From NCBI GenBank assembly GCA_004357415.1, contig SMVY01000163.1, positions 1 to 6,465 on the forward strand: 6,465 nucleotides of DNA, written 5' to 3'. Both the position numbers and the translations under genes were made by a program. The notes beneath the pieces were generated by a model. The model was not told the DNA's origin. It saw only the letters and a list, made by a program, of their open reading frames with translations, and made no database searches. This DNA is from Gemmatimonadota bacterium (lineage in GTDB: Bacteria > Gemmatimonadota > Gemmatimonadetes > Gemmatimonadales > GWC2-71-9). Below are positions 1 through 5,509 of this stretch, piece by piece; the first letter of the stretch is position 1; every line of letters starts with the position of its first letter.

Positions 1-236
1 CCGATGAGGCCCGCACCATAGCCCAAGCGGTTGGAGCAGGTCGCTACCTCTCGGCCACCGTGGTCAGTGATGGCGTGCACCGGCGGATCACGGCGGCACT
101 GATGGACACCGAGAGTGGTGAGGAACTGCAGCACATCGAGTTGGAGGTCGACCCGCTCGACGTCACAGCGGCCATCGACCGGCTGGTGGCCCAGCTCCTA
201 ATTCCCGTTGCGGAACAGGTACGTCACGCCGAATGA
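1..236 (+). CDS. C-terminal fragment of a TolB/FlgO-like domain protein, probably the tail of a kinase- or regulator-type protein (5' truncated)
   Basis: The frame starting at base 3 is open from the window edge to TGA at 234-236 and gives 77 residues, so only the protein's end is here. It contains IAQAVGAGRYLSATVVSDG, then RRITAALMDTESGEEL, then a helix ending AAIDRLVAQLL. This order (an 'AR.la..lga..vl.Gsv' strand, an 'l.a.L.d..tG' strand pair, a final amphipathic helix) is the end of the TolB-like/FlgO-like alpha/beta domain. In environmental bacteria that domain is often fused behind Ser/Thr kinase, adenylate cyclase or transcriptional-activator domains. The N-terminal domains lie outside the window, so the effector cannot be known. 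No downstream partner on the same strand follows; the next gene is convergent, 129 bp away. The domain call is from pattern memory and is moderately sure. Confidence 0.6.
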   Translation, partial: DEARTIAQAVGAGRYLSATVVSDGVHRRITAALMDTESGEELQHIELEVDPLDVTAAIDRLVAQLLIPVAEQVRHAE

Positions 237-365
237 TTCCTGTCTCACTCGACCGATGCGCGCAAGGAGTACATCCACGGCTGGGTAGCGCGCCGCGAGC
301 AGCGTCACCTCGACGCGCTGCGTCCCCCAGTAGCGCCATGCTCCCGCGGTCGTGAGATCGCCACA
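237..365. other. Convergent intergenic gap
   Basis: Lies between the stop of the truncated + strand gene and the stop of the DUF4349 gene. It holds one imperfect GC-rich inverted repeat (arms 299-306 and 312-321, GCAGCGTC against GACGCGCTGC with a 2-base bulge, 5-nt loop), which could help end transcription from both sides but has no T-tract. On the minus strand the DUF4349 reading frame stays open beyond its stop as far as 198, with no start codon of its own (see findings). No convincing gene is seen. Confidence 0.4.
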
Positions 366-1226
366 CTACCCCGCTCTTGCGGTCCGCAGCCGCTTCATGC
401 CGGCCCACCCCAGGAACACCACCAGCAGCCACGGAAGCGCCACCACGATCAACTGAATCAACGTGGCCAGGGATGTGACGAACATCCCCACGGCGTTCAT
501 GAACGCACGCCGCAACGGATCGAGAGCACTGGCCCGGACCAGGGCCTGCGGTTCGTACAGGGTGAGGGTGATCGTCGACAGGGAGACCTGGCGATCGTAG
601 TAGCGCTTCTCACCTTCCATCGACTCGATCTGGCCGATCACCCGGCTCAGTTCGCGCTCCACCTGCAACACCTCGGACAACTTGCCCGTGTTGCTCGCCA
701 GCAACTCGCGCAGGCGGGCTTCCATCTCGCGCATCACCGCCAGCCGCGTTTCCAGATCGAAGTAGGCTTTGGTCACGTCCTCCGACGTCACCGCGTGACC
801 GCGCACGGTCCCCAATCCCTTGAGCGCAGACAGCGCCGCAGAGAACTCGGCCTCCGGAACCCGGAGGGTGACCGAGGCGCGATGATGACCGTCGGCGTTC
901 TGGTGAACCTGAGCGTCGGCAACGAAGCCACCCCACGACAACGCCAACGAGTCGATGGTGCCGACTAGGCGCTCGACATCCTCCACCTCCAACTCCAGGT
1001 TGCCACGCCGGACCAACTTGCGGTTGATGGAGATTACCAGCCGCTGCCCCAGGGTCGCCTCGGCCAAGGCCGCCCTCGGGGTCGACTCGGCAGCCTCCAG
1101 GGCAAGGATCGTGGAGGCGGTATTCTGGGCCTTGTTCTGCTCGACCCCGTCGGCCGCGGGCATTACCCAACGGCAACCACTGCCTATCAGAGCTATGATG
1201 AATAGGGGCAATATGTTACCTGACAT
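366..1226 (-). CDS. DUF4349 domain-containing envelope protein
   Basis: A 286-residue protein. The start at 1226 is preferred over upstream in-frame codons because GGGAGG lies 5 nt upstream (complement of 1232-1237) and because translation there begins with a hydrophobic export segment, SGNILPLFIIALIGSGC. Cys18 could be a lipoprotein cysteine, but the -3 residue is Gly, so the lipobox is imperfect. Residues about 66-225 form the DUF4349 domain: 'RKLVRRGNLELEVEDV', a conserved SWGGFVADAQV turn, 'SVTLRVPEAEFSAAL', 'SEDVTKAYFDLETRL', then a charged coiled-coil-like stretch (165-210) and a closing strand STITLTLYEP. Residues 246-275 are a C-terminal transmembrane helix followed by a basic tail (KRLRTARAG). 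The family is usually an envelope protein with the large domain outside the cytoplasm; its biochemical role is unknown. It appears monocistronic. Confidence 0.88.
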   Translation of the reverse strand: MSGNILPLFIIALIGSGCRWVMPAADGVEQNKAQNTASTILALEAAESTPRAALAEATLGQRLVISINRKLVRRGNLELEVEDVERLVGTIDSLALSWGGFVADAQVHQNADGHHRASVTLRVPEAEFSAALSALKGLGTVRGHAVTSEDVTKAYFDLETRLAVMREMEARLRELLASNTGKLSEVLQVERELSRVIGQIESMEGEKRYYDRQVSLSTITLTLYEPQALVRASALDPLRRAFMNAVGMFVTSLATLIQLIVVALPWLLVVFLGWAGMKRLRTARAG

Positions 1227-1231
1227 GACAA

Positions 1232-1237
1232 CCTCCC
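1232..1237 (-). promoter_or_regulatory. Ribosome binding site of the DUF4349 gene
   Basis: Reads GGGAGG on the minus strand, 5 nt before the ATG whose A pairs with base 1226. It is the clearest Shine-Dalgarno in the window. It decides the start against longer in-frame versions that would run up to base 1436, through the heptamer repeats. Confidence 0.75.
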
Positions 1238-1294
1238 GGTCAGAGACGTATCCGACGGGAGAGTCGCCAAGCGGCCAAGGTTGCACATGTTTGA

Positions 1295-1322
1295 GGGCGC
1301 AGGGCGCAGGACGCCGGGCGCA
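1295..1322. repeat. GC-rich heptamer tandem repeat (GGGCGCA, 4 units)
   Basis: Four consecutive 7-bp units: GGGCGCA (1295), GGGCGCA (1302), GGACGCC (1309), GGGCGCA (1316). Three units are identical and one has two changes. The following 28 bp (GTGAGGT, GGCAGCG, CAGTAGG, TGTAGGT) keep only a weak echo. The unit start is exactly 105 bp (15 x 7) from the AACTAGC unit at 1400 in the next array, so both could be parts of one decayed array, though matching phase by chance has odds of about one in seven. Confidence 0.75.
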
Positions 1323-1378
1323 GTGAGGTGGCAGCGCAGTAGGTGTAGGTCGGTTTGCCAAGGCTTCACCTCTACCAG

Positions 1379-1477
1379 CTAGCGGCACTGAGCACCAGAA
1401 ACTAGCACCTGCAAACTGCGAGCTGGGAATTGGCAACTAGCAATTGTCAATTCCCAGTTTTGAAATTTCCACTTCAG
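1379..1477. repeat. Degenerate heptamer-periodic repeat, consensus near AAYTRGC
   Basis: Splitting this stretch every 7 bases lines up similar units: AACTAGC (1400), ACCTGCA (1407), AACTGCG (1414), AGCTGGG (1421), AATTGGC (1428), AACTAGC (1435), AATTGTC (1442), AATTCCC (1449), AGTTTTG (1456). A at position 1 and T at position 4 recur in nearly all units, and AACTAGC appears twice, 35 bp apart (5 x 7). Units at both ends are weaker, so the outer limits are approximate. The region is non-coding. It resembles in style the short heptameric repeats (STRRs) known from cyanobacteria, but the unit sequence differs. Confidence 0.65.
1423..1457. repeat. Long inverted repeat (14-bp arms, 7-nt loop) inside the heptamer array
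   Basis: Left arm 1423-1436 (CTGGGAATTGGCAA) and right arm 1444-1457 (TTGTCAATTCCCAG) pair at 13 of 14 positions. The remaining pair is G opposite T, which is a G-U wobble in RNA read on the + strand. The loop is CTAGCAA (1437-1443). TTTT follows the right arm on the + strand, so a rho-independent terminator shape exists in that direction, but there is no upstream + strand gene to end. It could be a hairpin in the YkvI leader, a cruciform-forming site, or a by-product of the heptamer pattern. Confidence 0.7.
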
Positions 1478-1550
1478 GGCGCCCCGCCCCTTGCGCCGAA
1501 GTTCCACGGCGGGAACCTTTGACCGACCTTGGCCGAGGTCAGTGCCCAAC

Positions 1551-2669
1551 ATGAAAGACACGTGGTTCCAGCGCTATCTCCTCCCGGGATTGGTGTTCCA
1601 GTCGGCCATCATCGCCGGCGCCTACGGGTCGGGCCGGGAGCTGGCGCAGTTCTTTCTCCCGTTCGGACCCCGGGGTGGGCTGGCCGGGATGGCGGTCACG
1701 ACGCTGGTGTTCAGTGTGGTGCTGGCCGCCTCGTTCGAATTAGCTCGCCGGTTCCAGCTGTTCGACTATCGCAGCTTCATGAAGAAATTGCTGGGGCCGG
1801 CGTGGCCGTTGTACGAGGTCCTCTACCTCCTCCTCATGCTCCTGGTCATCTCGGTGATTGGCGCGTCGGCCGGGGAGATTATGCGGGACACCTTCCGGGT
1901 ACCCACCATCGTCGGCATCGTCGGCATCATGGTCTTGATCGCCGTGCTGGTATTCTACGGCACTCCCGCGGTGGAGCGGTTCTTCGCCGTGTGGTCGCTG
2001 GTCCTCTACACCGCGTACCTGGTGTTCTTCGGCTGGAACATGTTGCAACATTCCGGCGCCATCGCCGCCAACCTGACCACCATCGACACCAGGCCGGGAT
2101 GGTTCGGCAGCGGACTGGCCTACGCCGGTTACAACGTGGCCATGGTGCCGATTCTCCTGTTCTGCATCCGCCACCTCCACACCCGGCGGGAAGCGATCAC
2201 CGCCGGCCTGTTGGGCGGGCCCATCGCCATGATTCCGGCGATGCTGTTCTTCGTGGCGATGATCGGCCAATACCAAACCCTCACCGGAGCGGCCGACGAG
2301 GTGCTACCGGTGACGGTCCTGCTCAACGCCATCACCGGGGCGGGAGCGGGCCTGTTCGGCTACCTGTTTCCCATGGTGCTGTTCGGGACCTTCGTGGAAA
2401 CGGGAACGGCCATGATCCACGGGGTGAACGAACGGATCGACCACGCGCTTCGGGAACGGGGCCGCAGTCTCTCACCGTGGCTCCGAGCGGCCATCGCCGT
2501 GGCCATCCTGCTGAGCGCCATCGTCATTGCCGATATCGTGGGTCTGACGGAGTTGGTGGCACGGGGATACGGGGTCATCACCTATGGCTTCCTGTTGGTG
2601 TTCGTGCTGCCGGTGATGACCATTGGGATATGGAGGCTCTGGAAACTAGAACGTGAAGCGTCCAGCTGA
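1551..2669 (+). CDS. YkvI-like (COG3949) multi-pass inner-membrane protein, putative APC-superfamily transporter
   Basis: A 372-residue protein, almost entirely hydrophobic, with about ten predicted membrane helices (roughly 12-34, 43-65, 88-108, 116-137, 143-163, 185-206, 214-238, 255-280, 311-330, 340-362). The N-terminal helix has AGAYGSGRELAQFF, the counterpart of the 'GaGfasGqEl.qFF' signature of YkvI-like proteins. A broken helix YAGYNVAMVPILLF (191-204) and GTFVETGTAMIHGVNERID (279-297) also fit that LeuT-fold family. Substrate is unknown; amino-acid-like solutes are an inference from fold relatives. The start is uncertain: ATG 1551 has GAGG at 1535-1538, a long 12-nt spacing, while GTG 1542 is only 3 nt from it; extending to 1491 adds non-hydrophobic sequence from the intergenic region. 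The gene stands alone and converges on pnuC. Confidence 0.78.
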   Translation: MKDTWFQRYLLPGLVFQSAIIAGAYGSGRELAQFFLPFGPRGGLAGMAVTTLVFSVVLAASFELARRFQLFDYRSFMKKLLGPAWPLYEVLYLLLMLLVISVIGASAGEIMRDTFRVPTIVGIVGIMVLIAVLVFYGTPAVERFFAVWSLVLYTAYLVFFGWNMLQHSGAIAANLTTIDTRPGWFGSGLAYAGYNVAMVPILLFCIRHLHTRREAITAGLLGGPIAMIPAMLFFVAMIGQYQTLTGAADEVLPVTVLLNAITGAGAGLFGYLFPMVLFGTFVETGTAMIHGVNERIDHALRERGRSLSPWLRAAIAVAILLSAIVIADIVGLTELVARGYGVITYGFLLVFVLPVMTIGIWRLWKLEREASS

Positions 2670-2697
2670 CGGGCACGAAGCGGTCGCGACGTCAGCT
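2664..2697. terminator. Inverted repeat spanning both stop codons of convergent genes, possible bidirectional terminator
   Basis: AGCTGACG at 2664-2671 and CGTCAGCT at 2690-2697 are perfect reverse complements separated by 18 nt. Each arm contains the TGA of the gene entering from its side (2667-2669 on +, 2692-2694 on -). The placement, with just 22 bp between stops, suits a shared terminator. Neither strand has a T-tract after the stem, so classical intrinsic termination is not shown. Confidence 0.4.
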
Positions 2698-3279
2698 CCG
2701 AGCAGGCGCCGACTGGACGCCTAACGCCCGGTACGAGGCCCGCCACTGCCGCCATCCCACAATCGACAGGATGAGGAAGACCAGGTATAGACCCGTGGTG
2801 GGATAGAGACCCTTATAGGAATAGATCCCCACCGCCACCACGTCGACCGCGATCCAGAAGGCCCACGACTCGACCTTCTTCTCGACCTGGAGCCACATCG
2901 CCACCAGGCTGGCCGCCGTGGTAAAGGCGTCACCGTAGGGTACCGCCGCGTCGGTCAGCGACCCCATGAGCTTGCCCCACAGCGCCGTACCCGCGGCGAC
3001 CAGCAGCAGCCAACCGCCCAGGTGGAGTGGCGTGAGGTAAGACACCGCGAGCTTGCCGTGGTCTCGGCCGCCATGCAGCCAGTGATACCAGCCGAACAGT
3101 TGCACGCCGATGTAGATGACGTGCAGGATCAGGTCGGAATACAACTTCACCTGGTAGAACACGATCACGTACAGCGATACCTGCACCAGTCCCATGGGCC
3201 AGCACCATATGTTCTGGCGCACGGTGAACCAGACGGCGAACAACCCGAATACCACGGCGACGATTTCGATCTGGGACAT
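2692..3279 (-). CDS. pnuC: PnuC-family nicotinamide riboside/NMN transporter
   Basis: A 195-residue, seven-helix-type inner-membrane protein of normal length for the family. Hallmarks in order: RQNIWCWPMGLVQVSLY (21-37, the 'N..cWp.G' element), KLYSDLILHVIYIGVQLFGWYHW (45-67, the 'ysD..L...Y...q.yGWy.W' element), a polar GDAFTTAASLVAMWLQVEKKVESW segment (116-139), and WIAVDVVAVGIYSYKGLYPTTGLY (142-165, matching 'W...D......y...gLy.ta.LY'). PnuC proteins move nicotinamide riboside by facilitated diffusion for NAD synthesis, with trapping by a kinase (NadR/NRK). No such kinase gene is in the window, so NR against a related vitamin such as thiamine (PnuT) cannot be settled. The ATG at 3279 is the only usable start because an in-frame TAG lies 9 nt upstream. 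No Shine-Dalgarno is evident, and no NAD or TPP riboswitch was recognised in the 129 bp upstream. Confidence 0.9.
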   Translation of the reverse strand: MSQIEIVAVVFGLFAVWFTVRQNIWCWPMGLVQVSLYVIVFYQVKLYSDLILHVIYIGVQLFGWYHWLHGGRDHGKLAVSYLTPLHLGGWLLLVAAGTALWGKLMGSLTDAAVPYGDAFTTAASLVAMWLQVEKKVESWAFWIAVDVVAVGIYSYKGLYPTTGLYLVFLILSIVGWRQWRASYRALGVQSAPARS

Positions 3280-3408
3280 GGATGATCGCTACTCGCGCCA
3301 CCGGCCCGGCACGATTGGCTGAGGAAAGGGTCCGTTACCCGGCTAGGCGCAGGCGCGCCCCGCCCAGCAACATGCCGGCGACAGGCCGCGAGGGCAACAG
3401 GGCCCGCG

Positions 3409-3708
3409 CTACTCTTTGCCGTCGGGATGGCACCGGATACAGGCCTGGCTGTCGTAGGCGTAACCCGAGCGGCCTTGGTGCTCGTTGTCCATCGAGCTCT
3501 GATCGTGCTGGTGGCAATCGAAACAGGTGAACTCGCTGAACGCGGTCGGATCGGTGTGGCACGTGGCACAGTCGGTCAATTTCCCGGCGTGCTTGCCGGA
3601 AAAGATGGGGAAGAACTGGCCGTCGTGGTCGAGCGGCGTGGCGCCCTTCCAGCTGGCCGTGGTGTGGCAGGCGAGACAATCGGTCGGGTAGCCGTTGCCG
3701 CCATGCTG
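3409..3708 (-). pseudogene. C-terminal remnant of a multihaem c-type cytochrome (cytochrome c3/c7-like), 5' end missing
   Basis: The minus strand is open for 99 codons from 3708 to TAG at 3409-3411. It carries four CxxCH haem-attachment motifs: CLACH (residues 11-15), CATCH (47-51), CFDCH (62-66) and CIRCH (90-94), plus spaced extra histidines (28, 40, 68, 77) that could serve as distal haem ligands. The order 'GYPTDCLACHTTASWKGA', 'FPIFSGKHAG' and the ending GYAYDSQACIRCHPDGKE match the end of periplasmic multihaem cytochromes involved in electron transfer. No ATG or GTG precedes the first motif, an in-frame TAG sits at 3709-3711, and no signal peptide or N-terminal haem domain is found upstream. 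The simplest reading is a gene that lost its 5' part. A sequencing or assembly error is less likely, because the other two frames upstream show no further CxxCH. Confidence 0.8.
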
Positions 3709-3773
3709 CTATTGATAGCTACCCGGGCATGAAGCCAACGTGGGAATCGTCGCTCTGGTCGCTCTAACGGAAC

Positions 3774-3807
3774 GTGTCCGGTGAATCGAAATGTGTCAGT
3801 CGGACAC
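3774..3807. repeat. Inverted repeat at the 3' end of the minus-strand exported-protein gene
   Basis: GTGTCCG (3774-3780) and CGGACAC (3801-3807) are perfect reverse complements 20 nt apart, and a shorter nested pair GTGTC (3793-3797) / GACAC (3803-3807) competes with it. The right arm overlaps the last codons and the stop (3796-3798) of the minus-strand gene, so this could be its transcription end, but no T-tract follows. Confidence 0.3.
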
Positions 3808-4392
3808 CACCAGCGTTCGCGGGGTCGTGCGCCGTTCGATCAACACGCTGCTGATGATCTGGCTGACCGGAATCATCAGAACGAGGGCCGGGGAGGCGGT
3901 CTCATCATCAAGTGCAAAGGCGGCGGCCAATGCCACGGCCGAAATGCCGATGGATACCGCCAGGGCGGTTAGGTAGCTCCCCTCTAAGTGATTGGACAGG
4001 TGGACGCCCAACGGGATAGTGACCGCCGTGCCCACGGCGGCGCCCAAGAAGAAGGCCTCCAGTGCGTCGTATTCTCCCCCACCGCTACTGCAACCACAGA
4101 CCGCAACGCCGGAAAAGCCGCCGGCGAAGAACCCGAGAGCCCCGCCGACCAACCCGCCGAACGCCAGGGTAGCCCCGCTTCTCGGACCGCTCGCAATTCC
4201 TGGTAGCCTGTTGGCTGGCGTGTCCCCAGCAGATGATTCCAGCAAGTAATTGTGGTGGGTCCCTACCCACGGGGTTTGTGGAACTGGATCCGCGTGGTCG
4301 ACCACGGTGCTGATCCTCTGGGCCTGGGCTCCAGTCGGCAGCAGGATCAGGAGGCCAAGGACGAAGAGCGGGAGGCGGTTTGCAGTAGTCAT
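3796..4392 (-). CDS. Exported glycine-rich membrane protein of unknown function
   Basis: A 198-residue protein. The ATG at 4392 is chosen because it begins a clean Sec signal peptide: TTANRLPLFVLGLLILLPTGAQAQ, with a probable cut after AQA at residues 22-24. A GTG at 4482 would put a non-signal extension in front. The mature part starts with about 45 polar residues. It continues with two glycine-packed hydrophobic segments (73-99 with GGLVGGALGFFAGGFSG, and 113-131 with FFLGAAVGTAVTIPLGVHL) and two more hydrophobic stretches (140-161, 168-184). Between the first two lies a polar loop with a CGC pair (Cys99, Cys101) and GGGEYDALEA. Glycine-zipper helices of this kind occur in many small envelope proteins. 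I do not recognise a named family and propose no function. No Shine-Dalgarno is obvious. It is divergent from the MarR-GNAT gene and shares a 166-bp upstream region with it. Confidence 0.72.
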   Translation of the reverse strand: MTTANRLPLFVLGLLILLPTGAQAQRISTVVDHADPVPQTPWVGTHHNYLLESSAGDTPANRLPGIASGPRSGATLAFGGLVGGALGFFAGGFSGVAVCGCSSGGGEYDALEAFFLGAAVGTAVTIPLGVHLSNHLEGSYLTALAVSIGISAVALAAAFALDDETASPALVLMIPVSQIISSVLIERRTTPRTLVVSD

Positions 4393-4558
4393 GGAGCAAC
4401 GGTACCGGTCAGGCGTGACCCAGCCGTGACTCGGCTCGAGCCCAGCGAGACACGGCTTCCGAGCCGGCGGTGTAGTACGCACGTGGACCGCCGATCGTGG
4501 GGTTTGCCTCGGTGCAGAAATTCAGTTAATACTTACGTAACTACTTACGGTAATTCCA
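4393..4558. promoter_or_regulatory. Shared divergent upstream region
   Basis: 166 bp between the start of the exported-protein gene (-) and the start of the MarR-GNAT gene (+). The left part is GC-rich and featureless to me. The last 40 bp turn A+T-rich and hold palindromes next to the + strand start. A weak + strand promoter can be proposed: TTGCCT (4504-4509) and GTTAAT (4525-4530), each 4 of 6 against the sigma-70 consensus with a short 15-bp spacer. It is speculative. Confidence 0.35.
4533..4553. promoter_or_regulatory. Tandem palindromes, probable operator for the MarR-GNAT regulator
   Basis: Two palindromes sit side by side: TTACGTAA (4533-4540, perfect) and TTACGGTAA (4545-4553, perfect around a central G). 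Their centres are about 12.5 bp apart, close to one helical turn. They also lie in tandem units that both begin ACTTACG (4531 and 4543). The second ends 5 bases before the ATG. MarR-family dimers bind short A+T-rich inverted repeats and commonly repress their own gene, so autorepression is the natural inference. The true regulator is not shown by sequence alone. Confidence 0.6.
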
Positions 4559-5509
4559 ATGGAATTCTTCGACCGCGTGGGAACCATGGCCATCGGCAGC
4601 CGCTTCCGGCGCCTGAGCGACATCTTCACGGATGACGCCCGCCACATCTACCAGCTGTACGACGTGGGGCTCGAGCCCAAATGGTTTCCGGTGTTCTACG
4701 TGTTGTCGCATGAGGACGGGGGCATCTCCACCAGCGAGATCGCCCGGCAGATCGGCCATTCGCATGCCTCGGTCAGCCAGCTCGTCAAGGGAATGGACCG
4801 GGCCGGGCTGGTCACGTCCGAGCGTAGCGCCGAGGACGGCCGAGTGAACGTCATCGTCTTGTCTGCCGAGGGGCAGGCGTTGATTCCGAAAATTCGCGAC
4901 CAGTACGCCGACGTCACCGAAGCGGTCCAGGAACTCCTGGCCGAGAGCCACAGCGACCTGTGGCGGGCACTGGGCGACTTGGAGGCATCGTTGGAGGAGC
5001 GCGACCTGCTGAGTCGCGTCAAGCAGAAGTACCAGCGCCGGCAGCAGGCCGAGACCGACATCGTGGACTACAGCGCGGAGCACAGTGAAGCGTTTCGGGA
5101 TCTAAACCTGGAGTGGATCGAGCGCTACTTCGAGGTGGAGGACAGCGACCGCGAATCATTGGACGATCCCCAACACACCATCCTGGATCCTGGCGGCGCC
5201 ATCGTGATGGCGTGCCACCACGGAACCGTGGTCGGCACCTGTGCCCTGATCAAGATGGACGATGAACGCTACGAGCTGGCCAAGATGGCCGTATCCGAAG
5301 CCGCTCGCGGCAAAGGCATCGGCTGGCTCCTGGGACGGGCCATCATCGAGCGGGCGCGGGACCTCGGTGCCACCACGGTGTACCTGGAGAGCAACACCAT
5401 GCTCACGCCGGCCATTGCCCTCTACCGCAAGCTGGGATTCAAACGGGTAACCGGCCCCCCATCACCGTATCACCGCTGCAACATCCAAATGGAGCTGGAA
5501 CTCCACTGA
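4559..5509 (+). CDS. MarR-family regulator fused to a GNAT N-acetyltransferase
   Basis: A 316-residue two-domain protein. Residues 1-150 are a MarR winged helix: MEFFDRVGTMAIGSRFRRLSD leads into dimerisation helices, ISTSEIARQIGHSHASVSQLVKGMDRAGLV (56-85) is the helix-turn-helix, and SERSAEDGRVNVIVLSAEG (88-105) is the wing with its conserved D-GR. A charged helix (140-165) links to a GNAT fold at about 168-316, with LAKMAVSEAARGKGIGWLLG (240-259) holding the acetyl-CoA motif R-G-K-G-I-G (250-255) and ALYRKLGF (287-294) holding the motif B tyrosine. Such fusions are a known architecture; the acetylated substrate is normally unknown. ATG 4559 is chosen because the N-terminus fits the family, although no Shine-Dalgarno precedes it. 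Met10 (4586) is the alternative, with a weak GGGA. It likely regulates itself through the adjoining palindromes. The MATE gene follows on the same strand 146 bp later. Confidence 0.92.
   Translation: MEFFDRVGTMAIGSRFRRLSDIFTDDARHIYQLYDVGLEPKWFPVFYVLSHEDGGISTSEIARQIGHSHASVSQLVKGMDRAGLVTSERSAEDGRVNVIVLSAEGQALIPKIRDQYADVTEAVQELLAESHSDLWRALGDLEASLEERDLLSRVKQKYQRRQQAETDIVDYSAEHSEAFRDLNLEWIERYFEVEDSDRESLDDPQHTILDPGGAIVMACHHGTVVGTCALIKMDDERYELAKMAVSEAARGKGIGWLLGRAIIERARDLGATTVYLESNTMLTPAIALYRKLGFKRVTGPPSPYHRCNIQMELELH

Larger units (their letters stand above)
1227..1550. other. Divergent intergenic region between DUF4349 and YkvI-like genes
   Basis: A 324-bp gap that should carry the promoters of both flanking genes. 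It contains the Shine-Dalgarno of the minus-strand gene (1232-1237), two stretches of 7-bp periodicity (1295-1322 and 1379-1477), a long hairpin (1423-1457) and a small inverted repeat (GTTCC at 1501-1505 with GGAAC at 1512-1516). No -35/-10 pair good enough to annotate was found on either strand. The segment around 1400-1475 is visibly richer in A+T than the genes. No RNA gene is recognised. Confidence 0.6.

Noticed and set aside
955..1326. A 123-codon + strand frame over the 5' part of the DUF4349 gene
   Set aside because: It is antisense to a well-supported gene with a strong Shine-Dalgarno, and it runs into the GGGCGCA repeats.
1295..1477. Possible CRISPR-like or IS-end repeats
   Set aside because: Units are 7 bp, contiguous and degenerate, with no spacers. 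There is no transposase, no target-site duplication and no terminal inverted repeat bracketing a gene.
1491..1550. A 20-codon N-terminal extension of the YkvI-like protein
   Set aside because: The added residues are polar and basic, do not fit the family start just before helix 1, and come from the sequence adjoining the repeat-rich leader.
1740..2276. A 178-codon minus-strand frame rich in His/Asp/Glu, resembling a metal-binding protein
   Set aside because: It lies wholly inside the YkvI-like gene. Its composition is what results from reading a GC-rich membrane-protein gene antisense, and no domain is recognisable.
3310..3345. A + strand stretch with CTGAGG and ACCCG that recalls part of a TPP riboswitch
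   Set aside because: The order and spacing of the conserved blocks are not met, the rest of the aptamer is absent, and the strand points away from pnuC.
3427..3732. A 101-codon + strand open frame rich in Val/Ala/Leu that looks like a small membrane protein
   Set aside because: It is the antisense of the cytochrome fragment. The minus strand carries four spaced CxxCH motifs and a family-typical end, which cannot arise by chance, so the + frame is a shadow.
4541..5083. A 180-codon minus-strand frame opposite the MarR-GNAT gene
   Set aside because: The + strand has unmistakable MarR and GNAT motifs throughout. The minus frame begins inside the sense coding region and has no recognisable domain.
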